DNA of 64,000 nt, taken from NCBI GenBank assembly GCA_021401465.1, contig JADDMT010000009.1:434001-498000 (forward strand), given 5' to 3'. Below are positions 33,595 through 42,814 of this stretch, in pieces. The notes beneath the pieces are model-generated. The model saw only the letters and a list, made by a program, of their open reading frames with translations, searched no databases and was not told the DNA's origin. Each line of letters begins with the position of its first letter. Positions within the stretch are counted from its first letter, which is position 1. The translations under genes were made by a program, and so were the position numbers. Origin of the DNA: Teratosphaeria epicoccoides. Its lineage: Eukaryota > Ascomycota > Dothideomycetes > Mycosphaerellales > Teratosphaeriaceae.

Positions 33595-34083
33595 TCAATG
33601 CCTGCCGATGCTCCGACAGACCATGCCTCCCGACCACTGTGGCTCCCGCCGTCTGGTCCAATGGGTGATGGCCTGCGTGGACGACGATGGGGGGGGGGGG
33701 GGGTGCTGCAGAGCTGTGCAGTCCTGTGGGCGGAGCTGGTCGAGGAACGCCCTGACCATCTCGGGCGTGTCTTCGTCGTTCGGACAGTGTGCTTCGAGGT
33801 GGGTGACGGCGTGGAATAGCTGTGTGGCCTCTGCGCGAGCGATTGTGCAGCCTCGCGGGGAGCGCGACAGGGTGCGAGAGTCTGGTGATGCGGCCCGTGC
33901 AGATGATCGAGCGCGTTTCCGGGTCGCCAGGCGATCGGTACACGTCTGTGCTGGAGCGCATCTTGGTCGACCTGGGTTTCGGAGCTCCGGCGGTAACGCG
34001 GCGAAGATAGAGTGCTCTGTGTTTGCGGGTGGTGTAGTGCGTTGGAAGATGATGCGTTGAGCTTGAGGATGGTGTGGTGTCAC
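33595..34083 (-). pseudogene. F-box-like protein relic
   Basis: The minus-strand frame contains SIFAALPPELRNPGRP, close to the LPPELRN signature that opens many fungal F-box-like/2EXR-type domains, and further on ARAEATQLFHAVTHLEA, matching the usual HAEATQLFY segment of the same family. The residues between these two blocks (about 34000-33850) are Arg/Ser-rich and not family-like, as if the frame were wrong there. A 15-bp G run (33689-33703) lies further downstream. No ATG precedes the first block. I infer a frameshifted or decayed copy. Confidence 0.45.
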
Positions 34084-34424
34084 AGACTGCGACTTGGACG
34101 GATCTGCTGCCTCAGAGTAGTCGAGGACGTTCGAAGGTACATCGCAAATCCAGTACTGCAGCAGTGACTGTGAGAAGGAAGAAAGGCGACGTCATTGAGA
34201 GTCAGCGACCTTTGATATACATACAAGTGCGAGTGCTTCATCGGAAGAGACCCAAACGAACAAACCCGGCTTCCAGGTGCTTTTCATTCACCTTTTGCGG
34301 CGAATACCGCAAAATGTGCTGGCCAAGTCGCGTCGGCTCACGTCAACTTACACTCACGTGTCGAGCTGGATGCGGTCGCCTTGGTCAAAACGTGATGCGT
34401 GACAGGTCATACAAATACCTACAT

Positions 34425-36407
34425 TCACGACTCCACTTCGCTCGTCTGGGCCTTCTTCCTGTTCTTCCGCTTCTTCTGTATGTCACTATCCTTCGCATCG
34501 CCGTCGGCTCCCCCAGCCACCGAAGCCTTCTTCGTCTCACGTTCACCGCCGACCGAGACAGCATTGGCGTCGCTGACACCACCCAATATCTTCTCAAACC
34601 CACCCGTCGGCTCATCCTCGTTGCCAAACGTCTCCTTCCGCCACTGCCTCAGCCGAGCCTTCTTACTCAACTTCTTCTTATCGTGCCTCCTTTTCTCTTC
34701 GTCTCTGAATGCGGTTAGCTTCTTCAGTCCTGCGAATTGATTGAGCGCGCTGTCGTCCGCAAATAAAATGTCGCGTGCCGAAAGACCGAAAGATGTGGGT
34801 GACGTTTCGCGATATCGGAAACCTGCGACAGGCGCCTTCGATGTGGCGAGAGATGGGTGATTGAGAGGCAGGCTATTGTCAATCATTTCTTCAAGTTTCA
34901 TGCGCTGTTTGCGGGCTGCGCGTTTGGCTTCAGCTTTCTCTTGCAGACGAACCTTCTTAGTCTTTTTCTTGATCTTGATTTCCGCTTCGTCCTCATGGTT
35001 ACCATCCTTCGGCAAAGGCGCGCCACCTTTGGCATCTTCCTCGTCCTCAGTAAGGGTGATATTCGGATTCTCATCCTCGTCCTTGAAGTCGGGTACAAGG
35101 TCTTTGATATCGATGTCATCGTCCCACTTCGGCTTCTTGGCTCTGGCTTTCTTATTTGCTGCGCCAGCGTCCTCCATCTCGACATTGGAGTCATCGTCAC
35201 CCTCATGTTCAGCGTAAAACTGGTCACCAAACCTCCGTTTCATCTCCTGATCCCATTGATCATCATCGAAGTCGCCTTCTATGATATCTCGCCATTGCTC
35301 AAGATCAATGTCATTGCCTGTGAGGCCTGCCGCTTCCCGTATGCGGTTGACCTTCTCTTCAGCTTCCTCAATTTTCAGCTTCCGCAATCGAGCACGATCT
35401 TCTTCTCGTTGTCGCTTCTCAGCCTCTTTTCTCTCTCTCTCGCGCTCTCGAATCTTCTTCCGGCCGCTCTTCTCGTCCCGCCTCACACTGTGCTTGCCCA
35501 CATCACGCGCGAATGATAGCAATTTCTCGTTCGCCTTCGCTGGGTCCTCAAAGCGCATATTGTACGCTTCTTCGAACTCCTCAGCTCTCTTCTCCTCTTC
35601 TGAATCGTCAGAATCGAACACTTCAAATCGCGATCCATCCGTTGGCAGCCAAGCTCGAGCAGCCATGAAGTTAGACAAAAAGGTCTCCGGGTCTTTGTCT
35701 GCCGTCGCGATGTCGTCCTGAGTAATGTTCTTCGGCTTCGGCACAGCTGGCAGGTCATCGTGCTTGGGCTTCAACTTGGCCACCAAAAAGTCGTCCCCAT
35801 CCTCGTCTTCCGCGTGCACTCCGCCATGCATTGCGCCGACCACCTGCTTCTTCAGCGCATCCTGCTCCTGCTGATACGTCCGAGCCGGCGCATCTATGTG
35901 GTCCTCACCACCAGTGTATCCCTCCAGCAGATTCTTTCGGTGATAGTCCTGGATCGTCATCGGCTTCTCTTGCTTGGCGTTGCCACCCGCGGCCTCGCTG
36001 TCCGGGTCAAATTCTCTGTAGAACTTGACGCTGCTGTCGTACACCCGCGGATCTTTACTCTTGATCGCCCGCAATGTGTCCATGATCTCCGCGTCCAGGT
36101 CTGCAGTGGCCAGTTCGGCATCGTCGTCCTCCGACTCATCGTCCTCGCTGTCCTCGTCCTCGTCGCCCTCATCGTCATCGTGGTCATCCCGTTTGCGCTT
36201 ATTATTTGTGAATTTCTCCTCCAGCCGGAACTTCTCCTGCATCTTCTTGTTATGTTCAAATCGCTTGGCATACTCCTCATTGATCTTGAAGTCATCTGCT
36301 TCTGGTAACTTGACTCCGTTCAGCCCTGCGACTTCGGACTCGGATGATGAGGCTTCGCCGTCGGACAGCAGCTTCGCCCGCTTCGAGTGTTTTACTGTGC
36401 GGGCCAT
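34425..36407 (-). CDS. KRI1, 90S pre-ribosome/40S assembly factor
   Basis: A single 660-residue frame with ATG at 36407. The N-terminus (MARTVKHSKRAKLLSDGE) is followed by the conserved FKINEEYAKRFEHNKKMQEK segment. A long Asp/Glu-Ser acidic stretch (residues about 70-105) leads to the Kri1 signature AIKSKDPRVYDSSVKFY and DYHRKNLLEG. The middle holds coiled, highly charged helices; the C-terminal Kri1 domain includes GFRYRETSPTSFGLSARDIL, where the family is most conserved, and a basic tail. Kri1 works in the nucleolus with Krr1 in early 40S subunit assembly. Length and order are normal. It is head-to-head with DBP8, another 40S assembly factor. Confidence 0.93.
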   Translation of the reverse strand: MARTVKHSKRAKLLSDGEASSSESEVAGLNGVKLPEADDFKINEEYAKRFEHNKKMQEKFRLEEKFTNNKRKRDDHDDDEGDEDEDSEDDESEDDDAELATADLDAEIMDTLRAIKSKDPRVYDSSVKFYREFDPDSEAAGGNAKQEKPMTIQDYHRKNLLEGYTGGEDHIDAPARTYQQEQDALKKQVVGAMHGGVHAEDEDGDDFLVAKLKPKHDDLPAVPKPKNITQDDIATADKDPETFLSNFMAARAWLPTDGSRFEVFDSDDSEEEKRAEEFEEAYNMRFEDPAKANEKLLSFARDVGKHSVRRDEKSGRKKIRERERERKEAEKRQREEDRARLRKLKIEEAEEKVNRIREAAGLTGNDIDLEQWRDIIEGDFDDDQWDQEMKRRFGDQFYAEHEGDDDSNVEMEDAGAANKKARAKKPKWDDDIDIKDLVPDFKDEDENPNITLTEDEEDAKGGAPLPKDGNHEDEAEIKIKKKTKKVRLQEKAEAKRAARKQRMKLEEMIDNSLPLNHPSLATSKAPVAGFRYRETSPTSFGLSARDILFADDSALNQFAGLKKLTAFRDEEKRRHDKKKLSKKARLRQWRKETFGNEDEPTGGFEKILGGVSDANAVSVGGERETKKASVAGGADGDAKDSDIQKKRKNRKKAQTSEVES

Positions 36408-36592
36408 GTTGTTCTGTTAGCGATATATTTGCTGTACCAGCAGAGTCCAGGTCGTCAACATGTCGAGATGTAGAATCAACATTCATCAAAATTGGAGAAA
36501 AGTTGCCCCGGAATCATTCCGTGATCACGTTTTGGGACGACATTTCTGCGAGTCACTCTTCTCTTGCATATTCCATACACAGGCCAACAGAC
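36408..36592. promoter_or_regulatory. Short bidirectional promoter between KRI1 and DBP8
   Basis: Only 185 bp separate the two divergent start codons, so both promoters overlap. I see an AT-rich segment (gatatatttgctg) near the KRI1 side and aaaattggagaaaag in the middle. I found no perfect match to the PAC or RRPE elements known from yeast ribosome-biogenesis genes. Confidence 0.5.
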
Positions 36593-38164
36593 ATGACAGA
36601 ACGACCTCAGAAACGGAGAAAAATGTCTCCCGGAGTCGAAGAAGACGTCACATCCGTCAGCGACAGTTCGCAGGCAGGAAATCAGGCCATAGGCCGGGCA
36701 GGCTCTCCTGTATCCGAAAATGAAGTGCAGCCTGTCTTGTTCGATACTTCAAGTGTGTCGCGGATCAAAGCAAAGAAGGACGAAATGACTACTGCAAGCA
36801 TGGCGGAGGCGGAGCGCAACGAGAGCGGTCTCCCGGCATCCATTCAGGCCTCCATAGATAGCAACGACGACTCGACGTTTGCCACTCTTGGAGTAGATCC
36901 GTGGCTTATATCATCACTCTCCCATATGGCTATCACATGGCCGACTCGCATTCAGAAAGGCTGCATACCACAAATCCTAGCCGGTCGAGATTGTATAGGT
37001 GGGAGTCGGACGGGCTCAGGCAAGACTGTTGCGTTTGCGGTGCCTATTCTGCAACAATGGGCGCGAGATCCCAGTGGCATCTTTGCGGTCGTGCTCACAC
37101 CCACGAGAGAGCTTGCATTACAGCTGTTCGAGCAGATTGTGGCCATTGGAGTGCGCCAGGGCATCAAAACCGTTCTCGTCACTGGAGGCGCAGACATGCG
37201 CACGCAGGCGTTGGAACTTGCCAAACGACCTCATGTTGTTGTTGCCACACCTGGACGCCTGGCTGATCACATCAACACATCTGGAACAGACACGACACGC
37301 GGGCTGAAGAAGGTCGGAATTGTAGTACTGGATGAGGCGGATCGACTGCTTGCAACAGGCAAGGGTTCCATGCTCCCGGACGTCGAAATCTGCCTCTCAG
37401 CTCTGCCGCCTCCATCCAAACGGCAGACCTGTCTCTTTACAGCGACAGTCACTCCAGAGGTCCGCGCGCTCAAAGATGCTCCACGAACACCAGGCAAGCC
37501 GCCTGTCTTCGTCTGCGAAGTCGATACTGACGACCTCGCCATTCCGATTACACTCAAGCAGACCTATCAGCTAGTCAATGTCGTACACAAGGAGAAATAC
37601 CTCCACATACTGCTTCTCACACCAGCAAATATAGGGAAAAGCATCATAATCTTCTGCAATCGGACCAGCACAGCGACGTTAGTCGAATACATGCTTCGCA
37701 AACTCGACCACCGCGTCACGAGCCTGCATTCTGGCCTTCGCCATGGAGAGCGGGTATCAAATCTCGCTCGGTTCCGTGCCCGTGCAGCACGTATCCTCGT
37801 CGCCACAGACATCGCAGGACGTGGTCTCGACATTCCCGATGTTGGTCTCGTGATCAACTACGATCTACCTCGAAATCCAGACGACTATGTCCATCGCGTT
37901 GGTCGGACGGCTCGTGCTGGGCGAAAAGGGACAAGCGTAAGTCTGGTCGGACAGAGAGATGTAGAACTGGTGCATGCGATTGAGGCGAGGGTTGGGAGGG
38001 AGATGGAGGAGTATTCCGAGGAAGGTGTGAATGTGGAGACCAGGGTGGTGAGGGATGCTTTGAACGTTGTTGGCGACAAGAAGAGAGAAGCTATGCTGGC
38101 AATTGAAGAGGGTAGAGATGTGAAAGGCAAACGGGTGAGGAGGATGGCGAAGATGAACTTGTAG
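36593..38164 (+). CDS. DBP8, DEAD-box RNA helicase of 40S assembly
   Basis: Start at ATG 36593 (MTERPQKRRKMSPG); the frame is open upstream but that part covers the KRI1 promoter. Length 523 residues. DEAD-box motifs in order: Q motif region (FATLGVDPWL ... PTRIQKGCIP), motif I SRTGSGKT, PTRELALQ, TPGRLADH, motif II DEAD (VVLDEADRLL), SAT variant FTATV, then helicase-C VATDIAGRGLDIPDVG and HRVGRTARAG. Motif III reads TAT rather than SAT. The pattern matches Dbp8 (human DDX49), an ATP-dependent helicase that works with Esf2 in the small-subunit processome. The N-terminal 80 residues are acidic and Ser-rich. Confidence 0.92.
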   Translation: MTERPQKRRKMSPGVEEDVTSVSDSSQAGNQAIGRAGSPVSENEVQPVLFDTSSVSRIKAKKDEMTTASMAEAERNESGLPASIQASIDSNDDSTFATLGVDPWLISSLSHMAITWPTRIQKGCIPQILAGRDCIGGSRTGSGKTVAFAVPILQQWARDPSGIFAVVLTPTRELALQLFEQIVAIGVRQGIKTVLVTGGADMRTQALELAKRPHVVVATPGRLADHINTSGTDTTRGLKKVGIVVLDEADRLLATGKGSMLPDVEICLSALPPPSKRQTCLFTATVTPEVRALKDAPRTPGKPPVFVCEVDTDDLAIPITLKQTYQLVNVVHKEKYLHILLLTPANIGKSIIIFCNRTSTATLVEYMLRKLDHRVTSLHSGLRHGERVSNLARFRARAARILVATDIAGRGLDIPDVGLVINYDLPRNPDDYVHRVGRTARAGRKGTSVSLVGQRDVELVHAIEARVGREMEEYSEEGVNVETRVVRDALNVVGDKKREAMLAIEEGRDVKGKRVRRMAKMNL

Positions 38165-38581
38165 CTCCAGAAAGCGCGCCTCCAAAGCTTCCTCGCCCAC
38201 AGACATCCGGCACGCAGTCAATTCTGCTTGCCGATGTTCGCTTGCGCGCACAATCGCCTGGTCACAAATCCTTCAACCACAAGCACAGAGGACCAGCATG
38301 TACGACTGTGACGGATTACTATTTTCGCACCCTGTTATTCGATCAAAGCAACGCCAGCGATCTTGGTTTGACGAGGCCAAGGATCGTTTCGCTTATGAGG
38401 GCATCTCACATATTTTAGTCGACTGCCTTTCTACTTGTGGCCTCGCTCCATCTTATCATCTTTGTCCTCGTCTCTTCTGCGCTGGATAGACCCTCTAATC
38501 GCACTGGGCAAGCAAACCTGAATCGTCAGACCTTACTCCGCCAAGGTACAATTCACTAGCACTAGAGTTCCGTTACACCGC
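38165..38581. other. Intergenic, nothing recognised
   Basis: About 420 bp downstream of DBP8. No open frame or repeat is convincing. Confidence 0.35.
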
Positions 38582-39136
38582 CTACTGCGACCGTATCCAC
38601 GCAATCCACAAAGCTTCCATTCGCTCCGGCTCCGAGATGTATGTCCCATCGTTGGCGGCACCTTCTCCGGCCCCAAACTCAAAGGCAAAGTTCTGAGTCT
38701 CGGCGCCGACTGAGGTTTTGGCGGACCCGCGAACTAGAATCTTCACCTGCGATACGCGGTCTGATCCTTTGACGGAAGATGGGGTGCACTTATTTCTCCA
38801 GTACAATGGTCCGTTGATTCCTGAGGAAGGCCTAGATTTATAGATGTGGGCGAAAATCAAACCGGGGGATCGGAGCCATTATTGATCGAACTGTGTTGCG
38901 ACGGTAGGCGTAGTGGGGTCGTCAGAGAGTGATGAAGATGGGGCTGTGGTGGGCGGTGACCAGGGTTTTACAATGAAGATGGGGCTGTGGTGGGCGCTGA
39001 CCAGGGTTTTACAATGAAGATTGATGTTTAGAAGGTGAGTGCTCGCTTGAGTTTGCTCGGGGGTATATGACTGGCGGGAACTGACTTGAGCCGACTGGCT
39101 TGCAGGAGGGCATGATGGGTCGACGCTGAAGTTCAT
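38582..39136 (-). pseudogene. Small hypothetical gene disrupted by a 41-bp duplication (uncertain)
   Basis: Two minus-strand frames adjoin. The upstream one starts at ATG 39136 (MNFSVDPSCPPASQ) and ends just after the tandem duplication at 38932-39013. The downstream one (38582 to about 38860) has no good ATG and reads an Arg/Lys/Gly-rich 92 residues ending ALWIAWIRSQ. The 41-bp duplication is not a multiple of three and shifts the frame between its two copies. They may once have been a single gene, possibly with an intron (GTCAGT donor after residue 17). I recognise no family. Confidence 0.3.
38932..39013. repeat. 41-bp tandem duplication
   Basis: Unit atgaagatggggctgtggtg and the following 21 bases ending ggttttaca, at 38932-38972, repeated directly at 38973-39013 with a single mismatch (gcggtg versus gcgctg). 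The first 8 bases of a third copy follow. The near-identity suggests a recent event. Confidence 0.95.
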
Positions 39137-39419
39137 TGAAGGCACGAATGGAGCACGACGCTGGATGGAATTTATGTAGAGAATCAGCGCGTGACGGGAC
39201 TAATTTCGAGCAGGCTTCGCAAGCGCCTGAGCGCCTCAGTCTCGATGTTCAATCGAAGCGGGCGTTGCCAGTGATCTTGGTGGACAAGACGGATCGGTCA
39301 TGAGCCTAAGATGCGATCCGATACTATGTACTTGTTTTAGTAACCCGAAGAGAACACCGCGAGCGACCGGAAAATTGGAAGCTTATACATAGAGGACGAT
39401 CCAAGCCCCGACGCTTTAG

Positions 39420-39850
39420 GCGGCACCCGATTTTCACTAGGGACAGCACCTATTCGCGAGACACATTATTATAGTTAATTAACCCTAGTATGCTATTAAC
39501 CCTGAAGCGAGCGATTATCTTCTGCCCTTATTACTTTCTCTAAGCGGCTAGAAGCAGGATTCCTTTCCTTCTCGCGAGCTTTTAAGAGTGCGCAAGCAAG
39601 AGCGAGCCAATATAAGCGTAGGCATGAAGCGAGGAATGAGCTGTCTACGCAAATAGTACCCTAAGAGAGCGTCCCCTAAACTTTAACAAGAATCGGAGGG
39701 AATTTGAATTAAAGACCACATTAATATTTGATTAAACCTTAATGTGTCTTACGAATAGGTCCTATGCGTAGTCAAAATTAGGTGCTACCCAAAGGGACTA
39801 AATCGGGCTAAGCTGATCACGACATGCGAGAGCTGTCAGTGATAATAATG
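39420..39850. mobile_element. AT-rich decayed repeat, probably RIP-mutated transposon relic
   Basis: Base composition changes sharply to AT-rich with many TTA/TAA/TAG words, as in the retrotransposon at the right end. A plus-strand frame at about 39500-39670 remains open for some 55 codons (ITFSKRLEAGFLSFSRAFK) and ends at TAA; I cannot assign it. A small inverted repeat, cacattaa (39717-39724) and ttaatgtg (39739-39746), lies inside. Which element this was is unknown. Confidence 0.5.
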
Positions 39851-39957
39851 CCCAGAGAAGTTGACAATAATGTTTGTATGTACGTATGTGTTGCCGCGCA
39901 TTCGTAGGTACAAGTGCGGCGCAGGAAGACGACAGTAAAAAAGGCGAAAATCTTAGC

Positions 39958-39967
39958 AAAAACAAAA
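39958..39967 (-). terminator. Pol III-type terminator after tRNA-Gly
   Basis: Just 3' of the tRNA on the minus strand is TAAAC, then four T, one G and five T (complement of 39958-39967). Runs of four or more T are the standard RNA polymerase III stop. Its presence suggests the tRNA gene was, or is, a genuine transcription unit. Confidence 0.75.
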
Positions 39968-39972
39968 GTTTA

Positions 39973-40097
39973 TGCATCGGCCGGGAATCGACTGTTGTTC
40001 ACGTCAGAACTTGAGAGGAGGGTTTCATTTCGCAAGTTGACTCACACCCGGGGCTGGCCGATGGCAACGGCCAATTTTACCACTAAACCACCAATGC
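39973..40097 (-). tRNA. tRNA-Gly(GCC) gene split in the T-loop
   Basis: Read on the minus strand from 40097. Acceptor GCATTGG pairs with CCGATGC (one G-T pair), discriminator A at 39973. D-arm GTTTAGTGGTAAAAT, with T11-T13 pairing A22-A24. Anticodon arm GGCCG/CGGCC with loop TTGCCAT, anticodon GCC. Variable AGCC, T-stem CCGGG/CCCGG. The T-loop should read TTCGATT, but after its first T come 54 extra bases (39992-40045) before TCGATT. Without them the gene is a perfect 71-nt tRNA-Gly. The A box is intact; the B box (GGTTCGATTCC) is split by the insertion, so normal TFIIIC binding is doubtful. Nuclear tRNA introns in fungi sit after position 37, not here. No other tRNA was found in the window. 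Confidence 0.88.
39992..40045 (-). other. 54-bp GT-AG insertion in tRNA T-loop (spliceosomal-intron-like)
   Basis: On the minus strand the extra segment begins GTGAGTCAACTTGCG and ends CTGACGTGAACAACAG. It has an ideal 5' splice site (GTGAGT), a CTGAC branch motif about 11 bases from the end, and an ACAG acceptor. Its length equals the local introns (52-65 bp). TCAACTTG near its start can pair with CAAGTTCTGA (one bulged C), giving a hairpin. Removing exactly GT...AG restores a consensus T-loop. Structure is seen directly; that it came from an intron or introner-like element is inference. Confidence 0.75.
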
Positions 40098-40645
40098 AAT
40101 GGTGACAATACAATTGGAATCTTTAGATTATATATGTGACATAAGTCTCCGGCTTCCAAGCACGCATTCCAAACCGACCCCCTTTCGAATCGCATATTGC
40201 TCTCTGGGATCTGTCAATATCAGCGGCAACGGCAAACGAGTTTGGCAGGTAAGTTTTGAGAGTACGAAATAGTCCATAGAATGTCCGGGGGCTATGTATG
40301 CAAGCCATCCCAAGCTCAGCCGTAGCGAGTATGTATTCGAGCTAGCGAGAGCATCTGAAACATTACGAGCACCGTTACGCCTTGCTTGCAATCCCATCCA
40401 TCGTCATAAGCATGCTTTACGCTTCGCAGCACTTCTTATTCCCGGATCTGCCCAGGCTGCGCTTGGCCTTCATCAATATCATGGAAGGAGCCGCCAACCT
40501 CCAGGAGCACTCAGGCTCACCCACCGCACCCTCACTCACGCATACTCATACAAATGAAGCAACTCATCCATCGCTGTTACGAGCAGCGTAATCGCATTAA
40601 CTCAGCCGGTGAAAAATCAGGCAAGTGGTCATGGATAGGCAAGCC
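40098..40645. other. Intergenic between tRNA-Gly and the GRR1-like gene
   Basis: About 550 bp with no supported gene. It is the region upstream of the tRNA and downstream of the F-box/LRR gene. Confidence 0.35.
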
Positions 40646-42814
40646 CTAGTCGCCCATAAGCTCACTGCCCTCGCCAAACGCCTCGTCTCCTTCCTCCAGA
40701 TCATCAAGGACCGTGGCACCCATCATGCCAATGACATGCTGCGCTCCGCCCGCAGACAGCGGATGTTGCGTATGCTGGCTGAACTGTCCGGGCGGCGGCC
40801 ACATTATCGTATTAGTCGAAGCTGGAGCCGACTGCGATAGATTGGATGCGCCGGCGTTTGGATTCTGATGCCAATGATTTTGTCCGTAAGGTAGATCCGT
40901 TGCCAACGCATGCGGCCCAGCAGATGCAGGGCCCGGAGCGATCGGCGTTCCACCTGCAGCATGCGAGCCATGCACGTCCATGTTAAGGACTGGGGTGTTG
41001 CTGCCGTTGCTGTCCAGGTTCTCATCGTCGATGTCGATGTCAACTCCAATGTCATCACTCGCAACGCTCGGAGTGTTCGACCCGCCGGAGGCCAGTCTGT
41101 TGGCCTTTACCGAGTTAAGATGTTCTCGCAGCTTACCCACACCACTACCCGAGAAGACGCAGAAAACATCGCGTTGGTGGTCATTGAACTCTGGTGGAGC
41201 ATCTCTGCAGTAGGTCAGCAGGTCTTCGCGTAGGAATGCTTGCACGCCTGTCAAGCTCAAGTGAGTGAGCTTCGGACAGTTGATCAGCAGCGCGTGGATG
41301 CCCTAGTCATCTGTCAGCTCGACCTTGACGGCTTTCAAAAGGCGCATGAAGGCACTAACATCAAGAGTCAAGAGCGTGCAGTAGCTCAAATGGACTCTCT
41401 CCAACACGCTTTGACCTATCATCCTCTTTCCAGTCTTCATCTCACCCATCATGGCCAGAGCATAGATGCTGCGATCTGTAATTCCTGCACATTTCACCAG
41501 CCCTATCCGCTTCAACTTCGGCAATCCTGCAAGCTTCATGATGCTGTTATCTGTCAAGTTGCTGCAGCATGCCAGATCAATATATCTTATACGGTTGCAG
41601 GCCTTGGCGAGTGCTTCAACCGAGAGATCGGTTATGCGCGCGCAGTGGCCAAGATGGATGTAGTGAAGGTTCTTTCCCAGTTTGGTGATGGCTAGTACTG
41701 CTCGATCAGTGATGTTGCGGCATTTGGCCATGATGAGATTGCGAAGACGTGGGCAGGTCTCCATAATGCGCTCCACGCCCTTGTCGCCGAGCTCATTGCA
41801 GTCTGTCAGATCCAGTATGCGCAGGGAGTCGAACGAGTACGGCACGTCCGGATTGTATGTTATGTCCAGGAATGCAGAGTCATTAAGCTTCATGCAGTGT
41901 GCTAATCGCATCTCCCGGAGGTGTGGACAGGAGGTCAAAAGCGCCGAGACAGACGGACTCTCAATGTTAGTGAGAGCGTGACAGTCAATCTCCAGAAGTG
42001 CTGAACAGTGCGCCGCCACGGTCATCAGGGATGTGTCGGTAAGCTGACCACAGCCGTTGAACTTCAGGCGCTTCAAATGCCGGCAGTTCTTCGCAATTGC
42101 CGTGATTGAAGCATCTGTGATCTTCTTGCACCCACTGACGTTCAGCCCTTGCAATCTCAAGCAGTGATCTGCCACCGTAATCATTGTCCGGTCCGTCAGC
42201 TGATCCAGTCCCGTCACATCTAGCGCCAGCAGACTCCTGTTACCATCAATCAACGGCTGCAAACTTACATCTGTAAGCTTGCTGCAGTTGGTCAGAGTCA
42301 ACCGCTCTATCCGCTTGCACTCAGTCATGCCGATTAAAGTCCCGTCGCTGACCTGGTTTGTCAGGGTCGACACATTCAGTCTCTTCACCAGATCCTGATA
42401 AGCGAAGAACTTGTCCGCCTTTCGTATCGAGGACACCACACTATGGATGCTTTCCCACCTGCCCATCGCCGGTCTGTGCCATAGCAACCCCACGCTGTTT
42501 CTCGCCCACTCTTTCGATGTCAACATGCAGTGCTGCAAGTCGCTTGGCGCACTGAGCCGCGCAAATATGCTGATGAGTAGTTCCGCCGGCAGCCGAGCTA
42601 CGGGTGATACTCTACACCTCTCTTCGTACTCCCTCTGCGCCGCTGCATCCTGACCCATCTCTGACGACATCTCGAATCCCAGACTGGACTGCGAGTCGTT
42701 TGCCTGCAGCATGAAGGAGTCATTGTCGTCGTCGGCTCCGCGCTCAGGAGAGGTCGAGGAAGATGAGCTGCTGCTGGCGCTCGACATGCGCTGCAGTCGG
42801 CGGGACCGTGCCAT
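40646..42814 (-). CDS. GRR1-type F-box/LRR protein of an SCF ubiquitin ligase
   Basis: Two exons, 41360-42814 and 40646-41302, joined in phase 0 over a 57-bp intron (GTTAGT to ACTAG), 703 residues. Start at ATG 42814 (MARSRRLQRMSS); the open frame further up begins at GTG. After a Ser/acidic N-terminus, the F-box lies at about 64-110 (VARLPAELLISIFARLSAPSD). About a dozen cysteine-type leucine-rich repeats follow (for example LTLTNCSKLTDVSL, LNVSGCKKITDASI, IDLACCSNLTDNSI). The splice restores LTLDGIHALLINCPKLTHLS, the last repeats. The C-terminal ~200 residues are partly disordered but begin with the family motif FNDHQRDVFCVFSG. Grr1 proteins select phosphorylated substrates (cyclins, nutrient regulators) for SCF ubiquitination. 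Confidence 0.93.

Larger units (their letters stand above)
32138..34424. other. Gene-poor stretch with doubtful frames and F-box-like debris
   Basis: About 2.3 kb with two weak candidates, listed separately: opposed frames at 32378-32935 and an F-box-like relic at 33595-34083. A poly-G tract of 15 bases is at 33689-33703. The remainder shows nothing I can support. Confidence 0.4.

Noticed and set aside
33689..33703. Poly-G tract as a G-quadruplex regulatory element
   Set aside because: A plain 15-G homopolymer in a decayed region; no evidence of function.
34857..35516. 219-residue Phe/Leu-rich plus-strand frame
   Set aside because: Antisense of the charged KRI1 coding region; hydrophobicity is a by-product of Lys/Glu codons read backwards.
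39973..40097. Canonical tRNA intron explanation for the extra 54 bases
   Set aside because: Fungal nuclear tRNA introns follow anticodon position 37; this one is in the T-loop, and the anticodon loop is uninterrupted.
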